Of a DNA stretch of 64,000 nt, positions 50,361-58,380 are shown one piece after another (position 1 is the first letter of the stretch; every line of letters starts with the position of its first letter). The notes beneath the pieces were generated by a model, which did no database searches, had not been told where the DNA came from, and saw only the letters and a list, made by a program, of their open reading frames with translations. This DNA is from Glycomyces fuscus (GTDB lineage Bacteria; Actinomycetota; Actinomycetes; Streptosporangiales; Streptosporangiaceae), in NCBI GenBank assembly GCA_002529455.1, contig NYMS01000019.1, positions 1 through 64,000 on the forward strand, read 5' to 3'. The translations under genes and the position numbers were made by a program.

Positions 50361-50432
50361 GTGGGCGGCATCGAGCTGCGCCATCTGGCGGCCCTGTCCG
50401 CCACCGCCGACGAGGGCTCCTTCGGCCGTCGA
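50361..50432 (+). pseudogene. Truncated LysR-type regulator (first ~23 codons)
   Basis: GTGGGCGGCATCGAGCTGCG begins a frame reading IELRHLAALSATADEGSFGR, the typical start of LysR-type regulators, and it is divergent from the alpha/beta hydrolase as such regulators usually are. After about 24 codons the frame passes into unrelated sequence and the hutI remnant. It has no DNA-binding helix left and should be inactive. Confidence 0.65.
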
Positions 50433-50504
50433 CGATCCGTACCCGCTGGTGGCCGGGTCCGGCGCCTTCGCCGAGGGCCCGGTCCCGCTGGAGCGGCTCG
50501 ACCG

Positions 50505-50619
50505 CGCCGACCCGGCCCCGCCGGCGCTCCCCGGCCGCCTCCGCCCCGCCCACCGGCCCGGGGCCCCGCGGGTCGCGGCGGTCTGCAAGGACGGGGGACC
50601 GGTCCCGGGGCGCCCCTGG
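50505..50619 (+). pseudogene. Decayed copy of the hutI 3' end
   Basis: Reads RPAHRPGAPRVAAVCKDG against hut[19 protein letters not shown]. The codon at the hutI stop position is TGG (50617-50619) instead of TGA. Most differences are A/T to G/C transitions. There is no start or upstream hutI sequence, so it is a non-functional remnant. Confidence 0.8.
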
Positions 50620-50746
50620 GGGCGGAGGCCGCGGTGTGACGAGCGGGTCATCCAACGTCCTCGCGAACTCAACAGGCGGCTAACCTCCCCGAAACCCGCG
50701 GCAGCGAACCTGGAGTCACGTCGGTGCGTGTCCGCCGCCGCGGTAC
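50505..50746 (+). repeat. 242-bp imperfect direct repeat, copy B
   Basis: Second copy of 48991-49232. It ends 56 bases before the GTG of the ACT-GNAT gene. The non-coding part (after the lost hutI stop) is as well kept as the coding part. Confidence 0.9.
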
Positions 50747-50801
50747 AGCGTCGTTCCGCGGCGGCGGGAGCACCGCCCCCACTCCCCCGAGGAGGACCGC
50801 G

Positions 50802-51893
50802 GTGAGCCTGTGGCGTATCAGGACGGCGGTCGAGGACCGTCCCGGCAGCCTCGCCCGCGTCGTGGGCGCCCTCGCGGGCCGCGGGGGCAACATCGTGGGC
50901 CTGTCCCTGCACACCGACGTCTCCGGTGTGGTCGACGAGTTCGTCGTGGACCTGCCCGGCGACCACGGGGCCGCCCTGGAGGCGGTCGCCGGACTCAGCC
51001 CCACCGGCGCGGTCACGGCCGTCCCCGCCCACAGGCGCGAGGTCGGGGACGACGTGACACGGGCGCTGCTGCTCGCCGAGCGACTGCGGTCCCACCCCAA
51101 CCGGCTGCCCGACGCCCTGGCCGAACTGCTGCTGGCGGACGGGGCGCACTGGACCAACCTCACGCGCGCGCACGAGGGAGGGGACGCGGATCCGGGCACC
51201 GCCATGCTGGTGCCGGTCGGCCCCCTGCGGGGCGTTCTCGTGCGCCGTGCCTCCCACCCCTTCACCTGGACCGAGTCGAGCCGGGCCGACGCGCTGGTGC
51301 GCTCGGTGATGCCCTCCACCGGGCCGGTGCCCGCCGACCGGACCGTGCGCACCGCCGGGGGCGTGGACCTCTCCCTGCGACAGGTGGGGGAGGCCGACGC
51401 GCCCGCCCTGGTCGACCTGCACCGGCGCTGCTCCGCCGAGACCGTGCACAGCCGCTACCTCACCGGCATGAGCGAACCGAGCCCGCGCGTGCTCCGGGCG
51501 TTCTGCGACCCCGAACGCGGACTGACCCTGGCGGTGCGCCCTCTGGGCGAACAGGACCCGGTCGCCCTCGGGCACCTGATGTACACCCTCGACCCGGGGG
51601 TGGGCGAGATCGCCTTCCTGGTGGAGGACGCCTGGCAGCGGCGCGGGGTGGGCACAGCCCTGGCCCGCGCGCTGACGGACGTGGCCGCCGACTGGGGGCT
51701 GGCCGAGGTGCGGGCGGAGACCACGCTGGCCAACACGGGGATGATGCGCGTCATGGGACGCATGGGGGCGTCGGTGCGCGCGCAGGAGCAGGGCGGTACG
51801 TACGTGCACGCCCGGCTGCCGGTGGCCGGGGCGCTCCAGGGCGTCCGCGTCCGGCGCGGCGGCCGACTCGCGCGGCTCATGGGCCAGGACTGA
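50802..51893 (+). CDS. ACT-domain plus GNAT-acetyltransferase fusion protein
   Basis: 363 residues. The N-terminal ~80 residues are an ACT domain (RTAVEDRPGSLARVVGALAG, RGGNIVGLSLHTD), which usually binds an amino acid. The C-terminal ~160 are a GNAT domain (SLRQVGEADAPALVDLHRRC, QRRGVGTALARALTDVA for acetyl-CoA). It may be an amino-acid-controlled protein acetyltransferase, like the ACT-GNAT enzymes of actinomycetes; that is inferred. GAGGAGG precedes the GTG at 50802. It follows copy B of the repeat. Confidence 0.83.
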   Translation: MSLWRIRTAVEDRPGSLARVVGALAGRGGNIVGLSLHTDVSGVVDEFVVDLPGDHGAALEAVAGLSPTGAVTAVPAHRREVGDDVTRALLLAERLRSHPNRLPDALAELLLADGAHWTNLTRAHEGGDADPGTAMLVPVGPLRGVLVRRASHPFTWTESSRADALVRSVMPSTGPVPADRTVRTAGGVDLSLRQVGEADAPALVDLHRRCSAETVHSRYLTGMSEPSPRVLRAFCDPERGLTLAVRPLGEQDPVALGHLMYTLDPGVGEIAFLVEDAWQRRGVGTALARALTDVAADWGLAEVRAETTLANTGMMRVMGRMGASVRAQEQGGTYVHARLPVAGALQGVRVRRGGRLARLMGQD

Positions 51894-51926
51894 CCACGCG
51901 GCTCCTGACCGGAGCCGCCCAAGGAC

Positions 51927-51967
51927 GCGGGGGCCGACGATCACTGGGGGGTGTCGTCGGCCCCCGC
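51927..51967 (+). terminator. 14-bp hairpin terminator after ACT-GNAT gene
   Basis: GCGGGGGCCGACGA (51927-51940) pairs perfectly with TCGTCGGCCCCCGC (51954-51967) over a 13-base loop, 33 bases after the stop codon. The following 220 bases, to the stop of the next gene on the other strand, hold no gene that I can support. Confidence 0.75.
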
Positions 51968-52188
51968 TCGCGGTTGACGCGATGAGGCCGTTCCGGGAGG
52001 CGGCTGCCCGAGCCCGGAACGTTGCCTGGGGAGTGTTCCGCGGAGGCTTTCGGACCGGCGAGCGGCCGTCCGGACAGTCTCCCGCGAGAGGGTCCGCGCG
52101 GGTCAGCCTGGTTGGCTTACCGGACGGAACCGGTGCGGCGAGAGGCGGTCCGGTGGCCGCGAGCCCGAAACGGCCCGGGGAACAGGGC

Positions 52189-52467
52189 CTAGTTCGACTC
52201 GCCGTCCGCGGAGTCGTCGGCGCCCTCCGCGGGCGCGGCGGACGCGGCGGGCGCGGCCTTCTTGGCGACGCGGCGCTTCTTCACCGGACGCGAGTAGTCG
52301 ACGAGGGGCTCCAGACGGGCCTCGTGCTCCTTGAAGCAGTCGGCGCACGCGTCGACCTCGCGGACGACACCCTCCCAGGCGAACTGGATGACCTCAGTCG
52401 CCTCGACCTTCTCCTCGCTGACGGCGTGGGGATCGCAGTACTTGAGCGTGAAGACCTCGGTGACCAC
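52189..52467 (-). CDS. Small Cys-containing Lsr2-like protein
   Basis: 92 residues from the GTG at 52467 (GAAGGGA upstream). EVIQFAWEGVVREVD looks like the Lsr2 N-terminal strand pair, followed by CADCFKEHEARLEPLVDYSR and a basic then Ala-rich acidic tail (VKKRRVAKKAA). Two Cys pairs (YCDPH, CADC) could bind zinc. A TATGAT -10 (52514-52519, minus strand) lies about 40 bases upstream. Real gene is likely; a nucleoid or DNA-linked role is a guess. Confidence 0.7.
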   Translation of the reverse strand: MVTEVFTLKYCDPHAVSEEKVEATEVIQFAWEGVVREVDACADCFKEHEARLEPLVDYSRPVKKRRVAKKAAPAASAAPAEGADDSADGESN

Positions 52468-52513
52468 GGCGGGGATTTCCCTTCGGTATCGCGTGAACAG
52501 AGCGGACCCATTA

Positions 52514-52519
52514 ATCATA
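52514..52519 (-). promoter_or_regulatory. Candidate -10 element of the Lsr2-like gene
   Basis: TATGAT on the minus strand in an A/T-rich pocket, about 47 bases before the GTG. The -35 is not clear. Confidence 0.45.
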
Positions 52520-53000
52520 CACCTGTACGAAAGCGCAAACCGGCTGCACGCCGGATGTGCCGTCACGGGTTCGGGGTCGCCCCGAAGCCTAGCGAAGATT
52601 CGGGGGCGCGTGCGCCCGCGTCCCGCGGGCGTGCCCGGGGTGACCAGGGGGTCCGCGCGGGCTCCGGGGCCGTGTCCGCGGGCGTGCGCGGGCGTGCGGC
52701 CCGCCGTGCGCGCGGCGGTCGCGGGGCCCGCGGCGGCGCGACCGTTATGGCACCGCGTGTTTGTCTTCCGACTTCCTGTCCGTTTCCCGAATCGCTTCCG
52801 AGCCATTGTCGGAAAGCGATTCGTGTGTTTGGCGAACACGGGACGGGGCGCATCGCTAGGGTATTGCCCCATCCGGGGGAAAGCGCCGTGTTCGGCCGTT
52901 CCCTCCGGGCGGACCCGTGGCGGCGCCCGCGCCGCGCACGCGGGCGACGGCGGGCGCCGTGGGGGAGCGGCGTCCCGAGTGAGGGAGCAGGGGGAGGGCC
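52520..53000. other. 480-bp intergenic region with bulged inverted repeat
   Basis: Contains CGAATCGCTTCCGA (52788-52801) pairing, with one bulged A, with TCGGAAAGCGATTCG (52809-52823). It lies in a locally A/T-rich stretch 180 bases before the DUF485 gene. It may be an operator or leader hairpin for the symporter operon. No gene is supported here. Confidence 0.5.
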
Positions 53001-53447
53001 GTGGTCGAGTACATGGAGGGTGCCCGCGGAGGGCGTGTCGGTGCCCGGGGGCAGGTGCCGCGACCCGGGCAAACCCGGTCGGCGGCGGAGCGCGTGCGCG
53101 CGCGGGCCGAACGCACGCGCGCCTGCGAGCGGGTGTCGGTCGACCCGCGTTTCGTGAAACTCCGGAGGAGGTTCGCGCTCCAGTCGGGGCTGCTGGTATC
53201 GGCATTCCTGCTCAGTTACCTGTCCTATCTTCTGCTCTCGGCCTACGCGCGCGATTTCATGAGCACGCCGCTCACGGATTCGGTGAACGTGGCACTGGCC
53301 ATGGGAATCGGGCAGTTCCTGTGGGTGTTCGCCCTCGCCTGGGCGTTCGGCCGTTTCTCCGAGCGCTCACTGGACCCCCTCGCCCGGGAGATCCGCGAGG
53401 ACCTCCGGGACGAGGAGGCCGCCGCCCGGACGGCGGCGGGCCGATGA
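53001..53447 (+). CDS. DUF485 membrane protein
   Basis: 148 residues. A basic ~45-residue N-terminus, then two transmembrane helices (LQSGLLVSAFLLSYLSYLLL; VALAMGIGQFLWVFALAWAF) around the DUF485 loop. Such proteins are nearly always encoded directly before acetate-type sodium symporters (yjcH-actP pattern). GGGGGAGGG lies just before the GTG at 53001; the ATG at 53013 is an alternative. Ends by ATGA overlap with the symporter. Confidence 0.86.
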   Translation: MVEYMEGARGGRVGARGQVPRPGQTRSAAERVRARAERTRACERVSVDPRFVKLRRRFALQSGLLVSAFLLSYLSYLLLSAYARDFMSTPLTDSVNVALAMGIGQFLWVFALAWAFGRFSERSLDPLAREIREDLRDEEAAARTAAGR

Positions 53448-55252
53448 CCGCCGCCACAGCGGCCGCGGGCGGTGCCGTCACGGGGGACGGCACCGCCCCG
53501 GCGCTCGCCCGACCGCCCGCGGCAACCGGACCGGCCGAGGCGACGGGGCCCCTGGACGCCCTGGGCGGCGCCCTGGGGGGCCAGTTCGGTGTCGCGCACG
53601 TCTGGACGGTGGGTCTGTGCGCCCTGTTCGTCCTGGTCACCCTCGCCGTCACCGTCCGCGCCAGGCGCACCACCCGGGGCGCGGTCGACTTCTACGCGGG
53701 CGGGCGCGGCTTCTCCAGCACGCAGAACGGGCTCGCCCTGACCGGCGACTACCTGTCCGCGGCCTCCTTTCTGGGCATCGCCGGGATGATCTCCCTCCAG
53801 GGCTACGACGGCTTCCTGTACTCCATCGGCTTCCTGGTGGCCTGGCTGCTGGTGCTGCCGATGGCCCAGCTGGTGCGCAACACCGGCCGCTTCACCATGG
53901 CCGACCTGCCCGCGTTCCGCATGCGCCGGATGCGGGTGCGCCTGGCCTGCACCGTCTCCACCGTCACCGTGTGCGTGTTCTACCTGGTCGCGCAGATGGT
54001 CGGCGCGGGAGCCCTGGTCGCGGTCCTGCTCGGCCTGCACGACGGCGGGACCTTCCTGGGGATGGGCGCCGGGCAGGCCCGCACCGGCGCGATCGTGCTC
54101 GTGGGCGTGCTCATGATCGTCTACGTCATGTACGGCGGCATGAAGGCGGCCACCTGGCTCCAGATCATCAAGGCGGTGGTGCTGCTGGCCGCAACCGGCC
54201 TGCTCACCGCCCTGGTGCTGACCCTGTTCTCCTTCGACCCGCGCGCCCTGCTCGGCGGCGCCGCCGAGGCCAGCGGGCACGGACGGGCCTTCCTGGAACC
54301 GGGGCTGCGTTTCGGGGTGGAGATCTCCGGTGACCCCGCCCGGACCCTGTTCGACAAGCTCGACCTCGTCAGCCTCGGGCTGGCCCTGGTGCTGGGCACG
54401 GTCGCGCTGCCGCACATCCTCATCCGCTTCTACACCGTGCCCGACGGACGGGCGGCGCGCTCGTCGGTCAACCGCACGATCGTCATGGTCGGGGCCTTCT
54501 ACCTCATGACGCTGGTCCTGGGCTTCGGCGCCGCGGCGCTGGTCGGCTCCGAGCGCATCGCGGCCGCGGACCCCTCGGGCAACACCGCCGTGCCGATGCT
54601 CGCCGAGGAGGTGGGGCGGTTGACCGCCGGCCCGGCGGGCGCGGCCGTGCTGCTCGCGCTGATCTCGGCGGTCGCGCTGGCCACCATCCTGGCCGTCGTC
54701 GCCAGTCTCACCCTGGCCTCGTCCTCCTCGATCGCGCACGACCTGTTCGGCCACGTCCTCATGTGGGGCAGGCCCAGGGAGTCGCAGGAGGTGGGTGTGG
54801 CGCGTCTCTTCGCCTGCCTGGTCGGCGCCGTGGCCGTGGTGCTGGCGGTGCGGGCCCAGGACATGAACGTGGCCTTCCTCGTGGGACTGGCCTTCGCCAC
54901 CGCGGCCGCCGCCAACCTGCCGGTCATCGTGCTCACCATGTTCTGGCGCCGCTTCAACACCAGGGGCGTGGAGTGGGGCGTCTACGGCGGGCTGTCCGCC
55001 ACCCTGCTGCTCATGCTGCTGTCCCCGGTGATGTCGGGCAGGACCGACCCCGCCACGGGGGAGAACCTGTCGGTGCTGCCCGCCTGGATCGACATCCAGC
55101 TCTTCCCGATGGAGAACCCGGCGCTGCTGGCGGTGCCGGTCGGCTTCGCGTGCGCGGTCGTGGGCAGCCTGCTCTCGCCGGAGCGCGACACCGCGCGCTT
55201 CACCGAGCTGCGGGTGCGCTCCCTGACCGGGTGGGGCGCCGACCGGGACTGA
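53444..55252 (+). CDS. Sodium:solute symporter, acetate permease (ActP)-like
   Basis: 602 residues with about 13 transmembrane helices. FYAGGRGFSSTQNGLALTGD, YLSAASFLGIAGMISLQGYD and YVMYGGMKAATWLQIIKAVV are typical of the SSS family, acetate/monocarboxylate branch. It shares the DUF485 - symporter arrangement of E. coli yjcH - actP. The N-terminal ~45 residues are Ala/Gly-rich and not conserved. Confidence 0.9.
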   Translation: MTAATAAAGGAVTGDGTAPALARPPAATGPAEATGPLDALGGALGGQFGVAHVWTVGLCALFVLVTLAVTVRARRTTRGAVDFYAGGRGFSSTQNGLALTGDYLSAASFLGIAGMISLQGYDGFLYSIGFLVAWLLVLPMAQLVRNTGRFTMADLPAFRMRRMRVRLACTVSTVTVCVFYLVAQMVGAGALVAVLLGLHDGGTFLGMGAGQARTGAIVLVGVLMIVYVMYGGMKAATWLQIIKAVVLLAATGLLTALVLTLFSFDPRALLGGAAEASGHGRAFLEPGLRFGVEISGDPARTLFDKLDLVSLGLALVLGTVALPHILIRFYTVPDGRAARSSVNRTIVMVGAFYLMTLVLGFGAAALVGSERIAAADPSGNTAVPMLAEEVGRLTAGPAGAAVLLALISAVALATILAVVASLTLASSSSIAHDLFGHVLMWGRPRESQEVGVARLFACLVGAVAVVLAVRAQDMNVAFLVGLAFATAAAANLPVIVLTMFWRRFNTRGVEWGVYGGLSATLLLMLLSPVMSGRTDPATGENLSVLPAWIDIQLFPMENPALLAVPVGFACAVVGSLLSPERDTARFTELRVRSLTGWGADRD

Positions 55253-55314
55253 GCGGTGGCCGGGGGCGGAGGAGGCCCTGTGCGGAGGGGCGCGACGGAG
55301 GGGCGCGGGGAGGG

Positions 55315-56331
55315 TCAGTCCCGGGCGGGCGCCTCGGCCATGGCCTCGGCCACCTCGTGCAGCAGCTCCGGGATCCGGGGCGCGTTGCGGGCGATGCGGT
55401 CCCAGGCGCGGGCGGTCTGGTCCAGGCGCTCCCGCGTGGTCGGCTCCCCGCCCTCCTTCCCGGCGTTGCGCCTGTCCTGCCTGCGGAAGGAGGCGGTGAC
55501 CGCCCAGAAGGCCGCCGCCACCAGCGGGCGGAACACGCCGCGGCCGCGCACGTCGAGCACGGCCTCCACCGCCCAGCGGCCGTCGGCGGAGGGGGAGGGG
55601 GACAGCCAGGCGGTGACCTCGGCCAGGGAGTGCGTGGCCCGCACCCGGGCGGGGGGAGTGTCCCGTCCCCGAGCGGCGGCCTCGTACCAGGCGCCCGTGT
55701 CCACCTCCAGGGTGCCCTCGGCCGACCGCAGCCAGGCGCCGCGTCCGGGCAGCCGCACCCGCGCGGTCCAGGTGAGCAGTCCGGCGGGGGCGTCGTGGGT
55801 GACGGTTCCCCACGTCACGGGGTCCCCCTGCGCTCCGACGGTGTCGGGCATGGCGAACTCCACCGAGGTGGTGCCGGCCTCGTCCCAGGAGGTGATGGTC
55901 AGGCCCGTGCCGCTCCAGCCCTTCTCCTCGTCGTCGGCGGGTTCGAGGGGGACGCCCTCGGGGGACAGCTCGGCGAGGAGGTAGTGGCTGCGGGGCGCGA
56001 GGTGGCGCCCCCGCTGCAACTGGAGGGCGGTCTGTGAGGCCGCCACGGCCAGCTCCTCGGCCTCGGCGGGTGTGTCGGCGCCGCCTCCACCCAGCTCCTC
56101 GGCGGCACGGCGCCGGTCCTCGCGCAGCCGCAGGGCCTCCTCGCTGTCGAGCAGGCCGAGTTCGTCGGCCCGCCGGTCCAGACGGGCCAGGGTCGGCGCG
56201 TCGGGGGTCAGCAGCCAGCCGCGGCCGTCGAAACGGCAGCTCCGGGCGACCTCGTGCAGGGCGGCGACGATCCGCTCGACCACCTCCCTGTCCACTGCGG
56301 TGATGTCGAAGGTGTGGCTCAGGCGCGGCAC
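55315..56331 (-). CDS. Conserved hypothetical protein (helical plus beta domains)
   Basis: 338 residues from the GTG at 56331 (GGAG upstream, reading VPRLSHTFDITAVD). The N-terminal ~130 residues are helical with a coiled-coil stretch (EEALRLREDRRRAAEELGG). The middle has beta-rich WTARVRLPGRGAWLRSAEG; the C-terminus is helical again. No family recognised. Third-position GC bias supports it as a gene. It converges with the symporter gene; the 60-bp gap has a tandem GGAGGGGCGCG. Confidence 0.68.
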   Translation of the reverse strand: MPRLSHTFDITAVDREVVERIVAALHEVARSCRFDGRGWLLTPDAPTLARLDRRADELGLLDSEEALRLREDRRRAAEELGGGGADTPAEAEELAVAASQTALQLQRGRHLAPRSHYLLAELSPEGVPLEPADDEEKGWSGTGLTITSWDEAGTTSVEFAMPDTVGAQGDPVTWGTVTHDAPAGLLTWTARVRLPGRGAWLRSAEGTLEVDTGAWYEAAARGRDTPPARVRATHSLAEVTAWLSPSPSADGRWAVEAVLDVRGRGVFRPLVAAAFWAVTASFRRQDRRNAGKEGGEPTTRERLDQTARAWDRIARNAPRIPELLHEVAEAMAEAPARD

Positions 56332-56485
56332 GGCTTCTCCGGGGTCGTGGTGCGGTTCACGTCTGCGCGGTCGCCGGGGCGCCGCGCCTACGCGTGCCAG
56401 CGTACGCACCCGCGGCGCCCGCCAGGGCCCACGGGTCCGGAGGGCCGAGGGGGTGAGACCCCGCCGCCGGCGGCGGCGCGGCGGG

Positions 56486-56494
56486 TTGTCCACA
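56486..56494 (+). promoter_or_regulatory. DnaA box (TTGTCCACA)
   Basis: Perfect 9-mer between the divergent hypothetical gene and the DUF1697 gene, in the same 16-base context as the box at 4924. It lies nine bases before a LexA-like site. Confidence 0.5.
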
Positions 56495-56502
56495 GCCGCC
56501 GG

Positions 56503-56518
56503 TCGAACACTTGTGCGT
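56503..56518. promoter_or_regulatory. LexA-like (SOS) box before DUF1697 gene
   Basis: TCGAAC-ACTT-GTGCGT matches the actinobacterial LexA consensus except at two positions (G for T in GTTCG, and the last base). It lies 20-30 bases before the gene start, where a repressor would block the promoter. Confidence 0.5.
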
Positions 56519-56547
56519 ACTCTCGCCGCCCCGTCACAATGGCGGAC

Positions 56548-57078
56548 ATGACCAGGTACGTCGCGCTGCTGCGCGGAATCAATCTCGGCGCGCACCGCCG
56601 TGTCGCCATGGCCGACCTGCGCTCCCTGCTCGGCGGGCTCGGCTACGCCGACGTGGCCACCCACCTCCGGAGCGGCAACGCGGTGTTCACCGCCGAGGGG
56701 ACGCGGCCCGACGCCGTGGCCCGGCGGGTGCGGGACGCCATCGACACCGAGCTCGGGCTCGACGTGCCGACCGTGGTGCGCACCTCCGGGCAGCTGCGCG
56801 CCGCGGTGGACGCCAACCCCCTCCCCGTCCGCGACCCCGCGAAGTTCCTCGTCCTGTTCTGCTCCGGCGCCGTGGACACCGCGGGACTGGCCGCGCTCGA
56901 CCCGTCCGCCTACCCGGAGGAGAGCATGGCGGTGGTCGGCGACCAGGTCTACACCCACCACGAGCTGGGGCTCAGACACGCCAGACTCCCCGACCTCGTG
57001 GCCCGGCACGTCGACGGGACCGTGACGGGCCGCAACTGGCGCACCGTGCTGCGCCTGCTGGAGATGGCCGGGGGCTGA
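56548..57078 (+). CDS. DUF1697 family protein
   Basis: 176 residues: TRYVALLRGINLGAHRRVAM, then LRSLLGGLGYADVATHLRSGNAVF, the DUF1697 start pattern, ending in GRNWRTVLRLLEMA. The function of the family is unknown. Starts at 56539 (MADMTRYV) and 56548 are both possible; neither has a good ribosome site. The LexA-like box in front suggests DNA-damage control. Confidence 0.83.
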   Translation: MTRYVALLRGINLGAHRRVAMADLRSLLGGLGYADVATHLRSGNAVFTAEGTRPDAVARRVRDAIDTELGLDVPTVVRTSGQLRAAVDANPLPVRDPAKFLVLFCSGAVDTAGLAALDPSAYPEESMAVVGDQVYTHHELGLRHARLPDLVARHVDGTVTGRNWRTVLRLLEMAGG

Positions 57079-57270
57079 GCCGCGTCCCCGGGGCCGCCGG
57101 TGCCCTCGGTGCGCTGACCCGCGTCCCCGGGGCCGGGGCGGGCGCCCCCGGGCGAGCCCCCGCGGTCACGGCGCGCGGCGGGCCTCGCCGCCCGGGGCCG
57201 CTCCCGCGAGGTCCGGCCGCCGCGACACCGCGACCGTGTCGGGGGACGGGGAGCCGTCGGCGCGGGCCCC

Positions 57271-57284
57271 GCACTGTCCGAGAG
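57271..57284 (+). promoter_or_regulatory. Shared 14-bp motif, copy 1 (upstream of cas6)
   Basis: GCACTGTCCGAGAG lies 62 bases before the cas6 start. The same 14 bases occur at 58775 (+) and 58604 (-). Possible regulator site or RNA element of the locus. The rest of 57079-57346 holds a 16-bp direct repeat (57081 and 57120) and no gene. Confidence 0.6.
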
Positions 57285-57346
57285 GAGTCCTCGGCGACGC
57301 GCACCGGCCGCCGCCGCGACGGAGTGAAGGGGTGGTGCCCGTGCCG

Positions 57347-58291
57347 ATGCGGTGGACCGTGATCCTGCGGGACCTGGCGGACACGGCGCGGCCGATCCGG
57401 CCCGAGGACTGCCACGGACTGCTCAACCGCTGGTGGCCCCAGTCCCATGAGGAGCACACGGCCGCCAAGCGGTGGGCCATGAACGGGTGGCCCTCGCCCC
57501 TGGGCGACCGGCTGCACCACTGGACGCTGACCTGGCTGGACGACGACACCCCGCCCCCGGTCGCGCCGGAGGAGCTGGTCGGCGACCCCCAGCGGATCGG
57601 CGACCACCTGCTGGTGCCCCTCTCGGTCACCCGCACCTTCGACCGCACCTACGTCCAGATGCTCACCGAACCGCGCGGCCCGTCCGCGGTGCGCTCGGCC
57701 GCGGTGCGCAGCCGGACCCCCATCGTGATGACCACCCGCGACGCCGCCGGCGAGCGCATCCCGCACATCTGGCCCACCCCGCGTCGCCTCTTCGGCGCCG
57801 TGCACCGCTCCGGTGGCGGGATCGTCGGCGGCAGCGGCGCCGTGGGCGCGGTGGCCCGGTTCGCGCCGTCCGCCCTCGCCGAGTCCTGGCTGGAGCTGGT
57901 GCTCGACGGGCTGGCCCGGGTACGCCGCGAGCCCCTGCCGGGGGAGGAGGTGCGGCTGGTCGAGCACCAACACGCCGAGAACCGCACCGTGCTCGGCTGG
58001 CACGGCGGGCTGCGGCTGGACCTGGCCGGGGGCGAGCGCCGCCACGCCGACGCCTTCGCCACCCTCCTGGAACTGCTGGAGCTGGCCGGTGTGGGCAAGT
58101 ACACCGCCCAGGGCTTCGGTTCCGTGCGGGTGGACACGGTGACCAGCGACCAGCCGTCCGCCCGGATGCCGGCCCAGCGCCCCCGGCGGACCCCGCACCG
58201 GGTGTCCCGGTGCGCCCCGCAGCGCGTGGGGGAGGCCCGGGCGCACGCCGTCGCCGACACCGAGGAGTTCGGGGGCACCCTGTTCGACTGA
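57347..58291 (+). CDS. cas6: CRISPR-associated endoribonuclease Cas6
   Basis: 314 residues. The C-terminal glycine-rich RAMP loop GVGKYTAQGFGSVRV (~248-262) and a Cas6-like N-terminal order (AAKRWAMNGWPSP, then HHWTLTWLDDD) are visible. His residues near 34-60 could serve in catalysis. Cas6 cuts CRISPR precursor RNA in the repeats. About 50 residues follow the Gly loop, a basic extension (RMPAQRPRRTPHRVSR). The ATG at 57347 is preferred; GTGs at 57332-57341 are alternatives. It converges with a small ORF. Confidence 0.83.
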   Translation: MRWTVILRDLADTARPIRPEDCHGLLNRWWPQSHEEHTAAKRWAMNGWPSPLGDRLHHWTLTWLDDDTPPPVAPEELVGDPQRIGDHLLVPLSVTRTFDRTYVQMLTEPRGPSAVRSAAVRSRTPIVMTTRDAAGERIPHIWPTPRRLFGAVHRSGGGIVGGSGAVGAVARFAPSALAESWLELVLDGLARVRREPLPGEEVRLVEHQHAENRTVLGWHGGLRLDLAGGERRHADAFATLLELLELAGVGKYTAQGFGSVRVDTVTSDQPSARMPAQRPRRTPHRVSRCAPQRVGEARAHAVADTEEFGGTLFD

Positions 58292-58331
58292 CCTCCCGGA
58301 CGGGGCCGGCGCCGCACCGGTGCCAGGCCCG

Positions 58332-58374
58332 GCCTTCGGCTCCCGCCCCGTGGACGGGGGCGGGAGCCGAAGGC
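58332..58374. terminator. 18-bp perfect bidirectional terminator
   Basis: GCCTTCGGCTCCCGCCCC (58332-58349) is perfectly complementary to GGGGCGGGAGCCGAAGGC (58357-58374) with a 7-base loop, between the cas6 stop and the stop of the small ORF on the other strand. Longest perfect hairpin stem I found in the window. Confidence 0.85.
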
Positions 58375-58380
58375 GTGTGC

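Noticed and set aside
57081..57135. The 16-bp direct repeat (CGCGTCCCCGGGGCCG) as a CRISPR repeat
   Set aside because: Only two copies, 39 bp apart, too short and very GC-rich. No array structure seen.
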